From Comamonadaceae bacterium (GTDB lineage: Bacteria; Pseudomonadota; Gammaproteobacteria; Burkholderiales; Burkholderiaceae_C), in NCBI GenBank assembly GCA_947478935.1, contig CANJXV010000083.1, positions 1-9,415 of the forward strand: 9,415 nt of DNA. Reading direction: 5' to 3'. The translations under genes and the position numbers were made by a program. This document shows, one piece after another, positions 1 to 5,623 of this stretch (its first letter is position 1; each line of letters starts with the position of its first letter). The notes under the pieces were generated by a model. The model did not search any database, was not told the DNA's origin, and saw only the letters and a list, made by a program, of their open reading frames with translations.

Positions 1-747
1 AGCCCGCAGCTCACTGGTACCGACCGCCTGATCATCATCGCGCTGGACCCCGGCCACGGCGGTGAGGACCCAGGCGCCATCGGCCCTGGCGGCACGCAAG
101 AAAAAAACGTGGTGTTGCAGCTGGCTTTTCTGCTGCGCGACCGCATCAATGCCGCCAGCGTGAAAGGCAACCCCATGCGGGCCTACCTTACGCGCGATGC
201 TGATTTTTTTGTGCCGCTGCATGTGCGCGTCCAAAAAGCCCGTCGCGTGCAGGCAGACCTTTTTGTAAGCCTGCATGCGGACGCTTTTTACACCCCAGCA
301 CCACAAGGCGCCAGCGTGTTTGCGCTGAGCCAAGGCGGCGCCTCCAGCAGCGCCGCACGCTGGATGGCGGCCAAAGAAAACAAGGCGGATTTGATCGGCG
401 GTCTCAACGTCAAAGCCAAAGACGCCGAAGTGCAAAGCGCGCTGCTAGACATGAGCACCACCGCGCAAATCAGCGACAGCCTGAAACTAGGCAGTACGCT
501 CTTGGGCGAAATGGGCCGTGTGGGCAAGCTACACAAAGGCAGTGTGGAGCAAGCCTCATTCGCAGTACTCAAAGCGCCAGATATTCCCAGCGTTTTGGTG
601 GAAGCGGCATTTATCAGCAACCCCGAAGAAGAAAAAAAACTCGTCACCGAGGAATACCAAAACCAGGTAGCCGATGCCTTGATGCGCGGTATCACTGCCT
701 ACTTTGGTAGAAACCCACCGCTGGCGCGCACACGTACGGTGGGTTAG
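1..747 (+). CDS. amiC: N-acetylmuramoyl-L-alanine amidase, catalytic domain (5' end cut by the window)
   Basis: This is the C-terminal 248 residues of a zinc-dependent peptidoglycan amidase (Amidase_3 family). Such enzymes cut the bond between MurNAc and the stem peptide in the periplasm, mainly during daughter-cell separation. The reading frame is open from base 1, so the start lies outside the window, together with any export signal and AMIN targeting domain. The fragment opens with the family motif LDPGHGGEDPGA. Expected zinc ligands are His19, Glu34 (TQEKN) and His92 (SLHADAF), and the catalytic Glu is Glu201 (VLVEAAFISNPEEE), numbered within the fragment. The stretch GGLNVKAKD through SVEQASFAVLKAPDIPSVLVE resembles the AmiC-type insert seen in proteobacteria. 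The gene ends with TAG at 745-747 and converges on hutF. It is unrelated to histidine catabolism. The amidase call is firm; the amiC paralogue name is less sure because only the catalytic part is visible. Confidence 0.9.
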   Translation, partial: SPQLTGTDRLIIIALDPGHGGEDPGAIGPGGTQEKNVVLQLAFLLRDRINAASVKGNPMRAYLTRDADFFVPLHVRVQKARRVQADLFVSLHADAFYTPAPQGASVFALSQGGASSSAARWMAAKENKADLIGGLNVKAKDAEVQSALLDMSTTAQISDSLKLGSTLLGEMGRVGKLHKGSVEQASFAVLKAPDIPSVLVEAAFISNPEEEKKLVTEEYQNQVADALMRGITAYFGRNPPLARTRTVG

Positions 748-771
748 TTTTAGACACGTCCTATCTAAAAC
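747..771. terminator. Small inverted repeat between convergent amidase and hutF genes, possible weak two-way terminator
   Basis: GTTTTAGA (747-754) and TCTAAAAC (764-771) form a perfect 8-base inverted repeat around a 9-base loop. The repeat fills most of the 27-base gap between two converging stop codons, where a shared terminator is expected. The stem is AT-rich, and no clean U tract follows it on either strand, so it is not a canonical intrinsic terminator. The position supports a terminator role more than the structure does. Confidence 0.35.
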
Positions 772-774
772 CTT

Positions 775-2160
775 TTACTCACGCAAAACTTGCGCCAGCG
801 TAGCAACATAATCCTGCGCCACTGCGCCGTGCACAAAGTGCACATGCCATTGCCCACCCACGCAAACAGCTAACGGTGCGCTGGAGGGGCTGGAAAACAC
901 ATGCGCATCTAGCACATGGTCGCCAGGTAGTGCGCACAGTGCGGGGGACGCGGTATCGAGCACCACACAGTCTGCCCTGTTACCCACTTGTAATCCACCC
1001 AATGGCAGCGCAGTAGAGGCCTGCCCGCTTTGCAACAAGGCTTGCAGCATATTGGCTGCGCTGCTAGTGGATGCGCCGCTTTGCGCTGCCACATTGCGCT
1101 GCCCACGGGTCAGGCGTTGACCATATTCCAGCAGGCGCAGTTCTTCGTTCCAGGCGCGGCTGACGTGGCTATCCGAGCCTACGGACCAACTGCCGCCTTG
1201 CGCGCAATAGCCGGTGTAGTCAAACACGCCATCACCTAGGTTGGCCTCGGTCGTTGGGCAAATCACGATGCTGGCGCCGCTGACGCGCACGCCGTCCAGT
1301 TCGGCTGGCGTCGCGTGGGTGGCGTGTACCAGGTTCCAGCGCTGGTGCAATGGAGCGTGCTCCAGCAGCCATTCGATAGGCCGCTGGCCGGTGTGCGCAA
1401 TACAGTCCTGCACCTCTTGCGGCTGCTCGGCGATGTGGATGTGAATCGGCAGCGCTTGCGCATCCGCAAAAGCTGTCAATTGCGCCAGCGCTTGCGGCGT
1501 CACCGCACGCAAGGAATGCAGGGCCACGCCCAGGTTGATATGCGCCATGCCGCGCGTGGCCGCCTGCACATCCTGCACCAAGCGCGCAATGGCATCGGGC
1601 GTGGAGGCAAAGCGCTGCTGGTCTGGCCGCAATCCGTCTGCCGCAAAACCCGAACGCATATACAAAGTAGGCAACAGTGTCAGGCCAATACCACTGCGCT
1701 GGGCTGCGCGCACCAGTGCCATAGACATATCCAGCGCGCTGGCCTGCGGCGCGTAGGAGCATGCGTTGTGCAGATAGTGAAACTCGCACACCTGGGTATA
1801 GCCACCGGCCAGCAGCTCGGTGTACAGCATGGTGGCAATAGCTTCTAGTTGTTCCGGGGTGATGCACTGGGCCACCGCATACATGCGCTCGCGCCAGCTC
1901 CAAAAATTGTCCCGTCCGCTGGAAGCGCCCTGTTCGGTCAGGCCCGCGATGGCGCGCTGAAACGCATGGCTGTGCGCGTTGACCACACCGGGTAACACCG
2001 GCCCGGCCAAGCGCACCGCATCGCGCACCGTGTCCGGCGTGGCATCAAGGCTAATGCGCGACCAGTGGCCGTTGGCGTCCACTTCTAGCAAAACCTCTTT
2101 GACCCAGCGGCCCTGCACCCAGGCCTGGCTTGCCACATAGCGATTTGCATTAATGGTCAT
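775..2160 (-). CDS. hutF: Formimidoylglutamate deiminase
   Basis: HutF hydrolyses N-formimidoyl-L-glutamate to N-formyl-L-glutamate and ammonia, step four of the five-step histidine route, in the cytoplasm. The 461-residue protein belongs to the amidohydrolase superfamily. Likely zinc ligands are His63 and His65 (VVNAHSHAFQR), His242 (HIHIAEQ) and Asp330 (GSDSHVSRAWNEELRLLEYGQRL); the last motif is typical of HutF. HATHATPAEL at about 279-288 is the conserved His region after the sheet. I chose the ATG at 2158-2160 because a good ribosome site (GGGAG, + strand 2167-2171) lies 6 bases upstream and the family N-terminus fits. The frame stays open for 81 more codons upstream, but these lie inside hutG and look nothing like the family. 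hutF is last in the hutCDIGF operon and overlaps the hutG end by 11 bases. Its presence with hutG shows formate, not formamide, is the one-carbon product. Confidence 0.96.
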   Translation of the reverse strand: MTINANRYVASQAWVQGRWVKEVLLEVDANGHWSRISLDATPDTVRDAVRLAGPVLPGVVNAHSHAFQRAIAGLTEQGASSGRDNFWSWRERMYAVAQCITPEQLEAIATMLYTELLAGGYTQVCEFHYLHNACSYAPQASALDMSMALVRAAQRSGIGLTLLPTLYMRSGFAADGLRPDQQRFASTPDAIARLVQDVQAATRGMAHINLGVALHSLRAVTPQALAQLTAFADAQALPIHIHIAEQPQEVQDCIAHTGQRPIEWLLEHAPLHQRWNLVHATHATPAELDGVRVSGASIVICPTTEANLGDGVFDYTGYCAQGGSWSVGSDSHVSRAWNEELRLLEYGQRLTRGQRNVAAQSGASTSSAANMLQALLQSGQASTALPLGGLQVGNRADCVVLDTASPALCALPGDHVLDAHVFSSPSSAPLAVCVGGQWHVHFVHGAVAQDYVATLAQVLRE

Positions 2161-2989
2161 GGCCAGCTCCCGAGTACAAAGCAGCGCCGGCGTCCAGCAC
2201 TGCTTGCAGCATGGCGCGCAATGTAGGCTGCACTTGCGCAGCCAAGCTTGCGTCATAGGCAAAAGGCGGTGTCTCCTGCATGTACAAGTTCTGGCACATT
2301 TCAAGTTGCACGGCATGTACATGCTGGCCCGGCCGGCCATAGTAGCGGGTGATGTAACCACCCTTGAACCGGCCATTGAGCACATGGCTGAATTTTCCCG
2401 CATCGGCGCAAACCGCCATTACCGCTTGCGCAATAGAAGCGTGCGCGCTGTCGCCGCTAGCCGTACCAATATTGAGCGCAGGCAAGGTACCTTCAAACAA
2501 CCAGGGGATCGCCGAGCGGATGCTGTGCGCGTCCCACAAAAGCGCGTAGCCGTGTACTTGCACTATGCGCTGCAATTCGCCGGCCAGCGCGTCATGGTAG
2601 GGCTGCCAGTAGTCACTACACCTTTGCGCACGCGCCGCAGTATCCGGCGCACAAGCTTCTAAGTACAAAGTATCACCTGTAAAAAAGCGTGTGGGGCATA
2701 GCTCGGTGTTGGATGCACCGGGGTACATGGGCGCATCGTCTGGTGGGCGGTTCAGGTCGATGACATAGCGGCTGTAGCGCGGCTGCAAAATACTCGCACC
2801 CATCGAAGGCAAAAAGTCATACAACTGCGCCAGATGCCAATCGGTGTCCTCCACTTGCAAAGCGCGCGCGCTGTAGCCTGCTTGCAGCTGCGCAGGTATC
2901 TGCGTTCCGATGTGCGGCATGCTGACAAGCAAGGGCACCGTGCCTTGCGTCAGCGCACATACCGCGCCGCTAGCGTCTGTCTGACTCAT
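2150..2989 (-). CDS. hutG: N-formylglutamate deformylase (N-formylglutamate amidohydrolase)
   Basis: This gene encodes the last step of the pathway, N-formyl-L-glutamate plus water to L-glutamate plus formate. The 279-residue protein, close to the usual length, shows the family landmarks in order: LVSMPHIGTQIP (21-32), EDTDWHLAQLYDF (47-59), RYVIDLNRPP (74-83), LWDAHSIRSAIPWLFEG (151-167) and NGRFKGGYITRYYGRPG (205-221). HVHAVQLEMCQNLYM (223-237) follows. Metal binding is expected from the His and Asp residues in the first, fourth and last of these blocks, by family analogy. The start is supported by AAAGGA (+ strand 2998-3003) 8 bases upstream. Its ATG shares the tetranucleotide ATGA with the hutI stop, and its own end overlaps hutF, so translation is probably coupled on both sides. 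It belongs to the formylglutamate amidohydrolase fold, not to the arginase-like formimidoylglutamase also called HutG in enterics and Bacillus. Confidence 0.95.
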   Translation of the reverse strand: MSQTDASGAVCALTQGTVPLLVSMPHIGTQIPAQLQAGYSARALQVEDTDWHLAQLYDFLPSMGASILQPRYSRYVIDLNRPPDDAPMYPGASNTELCPTRFFTGDTLYLEACAPDTAARAQRCSDYWQPYHDALAGELQRIVQVHGYALLWDAHSIRSAIPWLFEGTLPALNIGTASGDSAHASIAQAVMAVCADAGKFSHVLNGRFKGGYITRYYGRPGQHVHAVQLEMCQNLYMQETPPFAYDASLAAQVQPTLRAMLQAVLDAGAALYSGAGHDH

Positions 2990-4200
2990 CGCAACTGTCC
3001 TTTAAAAACGCTGGCGCGCAGCGGGTTGGCACCGATGGTATAGGCGAGGGCGGCAGGGTGCGCAACATCCCACAACACAAAATCAGCCCGCAGGCCCGCG
3101 GCCAGCACGCCGCGGTCCACCAGCCCCAAAGCCTGCGCCGCATGGCGCGTCACGCCCGCCAACGCTTCTTCAGGCGTGAAGCGAAACAAGGTGCAAGCCA
3201 TGTTCAGCATCAGCAGCAGCGAAGTACATGGCGAACTGCCTGGGTTGCAGTCAGTGGACAGCGCCATGGGCACCTTATGTTGGCGCAGCAAATCTATGGG
3301 CGGTAACTTAGTTTCGCGCAAAAAATAAAAAGCACCAGGCAATAAAACCGCTACCGTACCCGCTTGCGCCATAGCGACTGCGCCCTCTTTAGACAGCCAT
3401 TCCAAATGGTCGCAACTGAGCGCGCCATAGCCTGCTGCCAATTGCGCGCCGCCACTATCGCTTAATTGCTCGGCATGCAGTTTGACGGGCAGGCCCAGCG
3501 CGCGCGCCGCATCGAACATGCGCGCAGTTTGCGCTGCGCTAAAACCAATGCGCTCGCAAAATGTGTCCACCGCATCAACCAGACCTTCTGCGTGCAGGCT
3601 TTGCAGCATAGGTAACAGGCTGTCCACATAGGCATCGCTCTGCCCGGCAAACTCAGGCGGCACCGCATGAGCGCCTAAAAAAGTAGTCCGCACATCGACC
3701 GCATGATTGCGGCCCAGGCCGCGCGCTACTTGCAGGCATTTGCGCTCATGCTCCAAAGCCAGACCGTAGCCGGATTTGATTTCTATCGTGGTCACACCCT
3801 CGGCCATCAGGGCGCGCAAGCGGGTGGTGCTGCTGCGCTCCAACTCGGCTGCGCTGGCCTGGCGCGTGGCGCGTACGGTAGACGCGATACCGCCGCCTTG
3901 GCGCGCAATTGCTTCGTAGCTAACGCCCTGCAAGCGCTGCTCAAATTCGGCAGCGCGGTCACCGCCATAGACCAGATGCGTGTGGCAATCGATCAAACCC
4001 GGCGTCATCAAGGCGCCTTCGCAATCATGCTGCGTGCTGCACTGCGCTTGCAGTTCGTACGGCACATCCTTGCGCGGCCCGAGCCAACGAATCACCTCGC
4101 CTTCGGTCACCAAGGCCGCATCGGGCACCAGCCCATAAGGCTGCGCTGCGCCCGCTTGCATGGTGGCCGCATCGCAATGCGTCCAAAGGCTTAAAGACAT
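2986..4200 (-). CDS. hutI: Imidazolonepropionase
   Basis: HutI hydrolyses 4-imidazolone-5-propionate to N-formimidoyl-L-glutamate, the third pathway step, in the cytoplasm. The 404-residue length is normal for this amidohydrolase. Visible motifs are MTPGLIDCHTHLVYGGDRA with zinc ligands His73 and His75, the QGGGIASTVRATR loop (101-113), IEIKSGYGL (139-147), KLHAEQ with His242 and Glu245, DHLEWL with His265, and LSTDCNPGS with zinc ligand Asp317. The ATG at 4198-4200 is preferred because GGAG (+ strand 4209-4212) lies 8 bases before it and the protein then begins as relatives do. An in-frame ATG 51 codons upstream would place a non-homologous tail inside hutD. The start overlaps the hutD end by 10 bases and the stop overlaps the hutG start as ATGA. 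All residues needed for activity appear intact. Confidence 0.96.
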   Translation of the reverse strand: MSLSLWTHCDAATMQAGAAQPYGLVPDAALVTEGEVIRWLGPRKDVPYELQAQCSTQHDCEGALMTPGLIDCHTHLVYGGDRAAEFEQRLQGVSYEAIARQGGGIASTVRATRQASAAELERSSTTRLRALMAEGVTTIEIKSGYGLALEHERKCLQVARGLGRNHAVDVRTTFLGAHAVPPEFAGQSDAYVDSLLPMLQSLHAEGLVDAVDTFCERIGFSAAQTARMFDAARALGLPVKLHAEQLSDSGGAQLAAGYGALSCDHLEWLSKEGAVAMAQAGTVAVLLPGAFYFLRETKLPPIDLLRQHKVPMALSTDCNPGSSPCTSLLLMLNMACTLFRFTPEEALAGVTRHAAQALGLVDRGVLAAGLRADFVLWDVAHPAALAYTIGANPLRASVFKGQLR

Positions 4201-4772
4201 GGCGCTATCTCCATATAAAGCGCATCTGCGCTGTCGATGCGCAAGCCTTGCGCACGCGCTGAAGGCATCCAGGCCAGGGACTGCGCGGGCACCGGAAAAA
4301 GCCCGTTTACATCGTGCAGTTGCGCACCGTAAACACCCGCCCACAGCGCACACACCGCGCCCTCCTGCGTGGTCACCGCTAAGGTGCCCCGTACCCGCTG
4401 CATGCGGGCTTGCGCATGAGCACTGCGTACCATCAAATTAAAGTCCTGCGTCGATCCGTTGATCAACATGCAATCCACCGACAGCGCGCCATCAAAACAA
4501 AAGGCTTCGCTTTGCTGTGTGAGGCTTTGCGTCTGCACGGTACTTCCCTGCCCCAAGGCCAATTCCACACCCGCGCCGTCCAGTACGGCAAACCACCGTT
4601 GCACGCCGTCGAAAATAGAAAACGGCCCGTCGGCGTCCACTTGCGCCACAGAAATACGCCAATGCCAATCGGCCAACCCCGGTGGCCAGACCAGCAATTG
4701 CCGCGTGGTGCCGCCGCCATTTTTCCAGGGCAGGGGCGTAGCGTCTTGCAGGGCGATGTGCTGCCAGCTCAT
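4191..4772 (-). CDS. hutD: HutD family accessory protein of histidine utilisation
   Basis: This is a 193-residue protein of the HutD family, a bicupin-like beta-barrel fold found with proteobacterial hut genes. Its biochemical role is not settled. Work in Pseudomonas suggests it limits the level of hut expression, perhaps by binding a pathway intermediate such as formylglutamate. Recognition rests on PWKNGGGTTRQLLVWPPG (15-32), WHWRISVAQVDADGPFSIFDGVQRW (37-61, the most conserved block) and DFNLMVR (110-116). The start at 4770-4772 gives the standard N-terminus (MSWQHIALQDATPLPWKNGG) and overlaps the hutC stop as ATGA. The frame extends 35 codons upstream without family similarity. The best ribosome-binding match, AAGG, is about 12 bases upstream, which is weak, so coupling to hutC translation probably matters. 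No signal peptide or membrane segment is visible, in line with a cytoplasmic protein. Confidence 0.93.
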   Translation of the reverse strand: MSWQHIALQDATPLPWKNGGGTTRQLLVWPPGLADWHWRISVAQVDADGPFSIFDGVQRWFAVLDGAGVELALGQGSTVQTQSLTQQSEAFCFDGALSVDCMLINGSTQDFNLMVRSAHAQARMQRVRGTLAVTTQEGAVCALWAGVYGAQLHDVNGLFPVPAQSLAWMPSARAQGLRIDSADALYMEIAPCL

Positions 4773-5479
4773 AACTGAAAATTGCCTTGCAAGTGGTAGC
4801 GCATGCCCGGATAGACAAGGCGCCCTTGGCTGGCCACATGCGCGCCGCTGTTGGTGCAACGGGTAATCACCAGACAAGGCTCGCTGGCTTTAATGCCCAG
4901 AGCCTTGGCTTCTTGCTTGGTGGGCAGCGCGGCTTCTATGGAATAGCGCGCCTCGCTCAGTGGTGCGCATTGAAATAGGTATTGCGTAGGGGTGGTCGTC
5001 TGAAAATCCACTTGCAAATAATCCGGCGCGGCTGCCGGGTTGACATGGCGGTCTTCCAACTGAATCGGCACACCGTCCTCGTAATGCACCATCACCGAAT
5101 GAAATACTTTAGCGCCGCTGGGCAAGCCCAAGACTTGGGCCAAGCCCGCATCGGCACGGACAATGGCCAAGGTCAGTACCACGCAGGTGTGGCGATGGCC
5201 GCGCTCCAACACTTCTTCCTGAATATCGCGCACGGCTAGCGTACTGCTAATGCGGTGCCACTGCGCTACCACCGTGCCCGAGCCGCGTATGCGTGTCAGC
5301 AAGCCTTCGGCGGCCAGCTCGGTCATGGCGCGATTCACCGTCATGCGGCTAAGGCCAAACTGCTGTTGCAGCACCGCTTCGCTCGGTACAGCGTCGCCAG
5401 GGTGCAAACGCCCATGGTTGATTTGCGCTTTGATAAAGGCTTTGACCTGCTCGTAAGCTGGCAGTGGGGGATGGGGCAT
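4769..5479 (-). CDS. hutC: Histidine utilisation repressor, GntR family with UTRA domain
   Basis: The 236-residue protein has an N-terminal GntR winged helix-turn-helix (about 8-72, including PSEAVLQQQFGLSRMTVNRAMTELAAEGLL and the wing RIRGSGTVV). A C-terminal UTRA ligand domain follows (about 93-231, with YEDGVPIQLEDRHVNP and YPGMRYHLQGNF). This is the HutC subfamily; characterised members repress hut genes until urocanate binds. The ATG at 5477-5479 gives the usual start just before the first helix (AYEQVKAFIKAQI). The frame is open another 174 codons upstream, but that runs across the control region and antisense to hutU. No clear ribosome site precedes the ATG. hutC leads the operon, so HutC probably controls its own level as well as hutU-hutH. 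Its 3' end overlaps the hutD start by four bases. Confidence 0.95.
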   Translation of the reverse strand: MPHPPLPAYEQVKAFIKAQINHGRLHPGDAVPSEAVLQQQFGLSRMTVNRAMTELAAEGLLTRIRGSGTVVAQWHRISSTLAVRDIQEEVLERGHRHTCVVLTLAIVRADAGLAQVLGLPSGAKVFHSVMVHYEDGVPIQLEDRHVNPAAAPDYLQVDFQTTTPTQYLFQCAPLSEARYSIEAALPTKQEAKALGIKASEPCLVITRCTNSGAHVASQGRLVYPGMRYHLQGNFQL

Positions 5480-5516
5480 GGGCGGATTATCGAAGGCAGG
5501 AAGGACGGCGGTTTGC

Positions 5517-5534
5517 AAGCCCGCTAGCGGACTT
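5517..5534 (-). promoter_or_regulatory. Possible hairpin in the hutC leader
   Basis: On the minus strand this reads AAGTCCG-CTAG-CGGGCTT. As RNA it gives a 7-pair stem with one G-U pair and a four-base CUAG loop. The inner 10 bases (5521-5530, CCGCTAGCGG) are a perfect palindrome on both strands. It ends 37 bases before the hutC start and partly overlaps the left arm of the larger inverted repeat. It could affect the leader RNA or be a protein site; no U tract follows, so it is not an obvious attenuator. Confidence 0.3.
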
Positions 5535-5602
5535 AAGGGTTTTCCCCGTATTGTGCAAGTTGTATAGACAACTACACTATCCTGATAAACCCTTAAGTGC
5601 GC
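5527..5602. repeat. 16-base inverted repeat flanking the HutC operator
   Basis: The left arm GCGGACTTAAGGGTTT (5527-5542) and right arm AAACCCTTAAGTGCGC (5587-5602) are reverse complements at 15 of 16 positions. The inner 12 bases (5531-5542 and 5587-5598) match perfectly. The arms are separated by 44 bases, and the repeat centre (5564.5) is one base from the operator centre (5565.5). Each arm contains a CTTAAG hexamer, and the two hexamers are exactly 60 bases apart. The arms might be auxiliary binding sites, or could pair as a long-loop hairpin. Neither role is shown by the sequence alone. Confidence 0.75.
5558..5573. promoter_or_regulatory. Probable HutC operator
   Basis: The sequence AGTTGTATAGACAACT pairs with its own reverse complement at 14 of 16 positions; only the second and third bases each side of the centre break symmetry. 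The core TTGTNNNNACAA matches the form of HutC sites known from Pseudomonas and enterics (TTGTATRTACAA-like, from memory). It lies between hutC and hutU and overlaps the best promoter candidates in both directions. The assignment is inference from palindrome, position and the neighbouring hutC gene. Confidence 0.75.
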
Positions 5603-5623
5603 AACACAGGAAACCCAAGCACC

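Larger units (their letters stand above)
5480..5623. promoter_or_regulatory. Divergent control region between hutC (-) and hutU (+)
   Basis: This 144-base gap separates two divergent operons and must hold both promoters. It is richer in AT in its middle (about 5530-5598) than the coding DNA on either side. A plausible hutU promoter is TTGTGC (5551-5556), 16 bases, TACACT (5573-5578). A plausible hutC promoter on the minus strand has -35 TTTATC (+ strand 5584-5589), 17 bases, and -10 TATACA (+ strand 5561-5566). Both are imperfect matches to sigma70 sites and are tentative. Each candidate overlaps the HutC-type palindrome, so one bound repressor could block both directions. hutU has AGGAA at 5608-5612, 11 bases before its ATG at 5624. 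hutC has no obvious ribosome site. Confidence 0.7.

Noticed and set aside
1232..1903. Open frame of 223 codons overlapping hutF on the same strand
   Set aside because: It is a shifted frame of hutF with biased Ala, Arg and His content and no family resemblance. hutF itself reads without a frameshift.
2161..2403. 81-codon upstream extension of hutF
   Set aside because: It lies inside hutG, is Cys-rich and unlike HutF proteins, while the ATG at 2160 has a well-spaced GGGAG.
5597..5623. GTG start for hutU nine codons upstream
   Set aside because: The GTG overlaps the right repeat arm and has no ribosome site, while the ATG at 5624 has AGGAA upstream.
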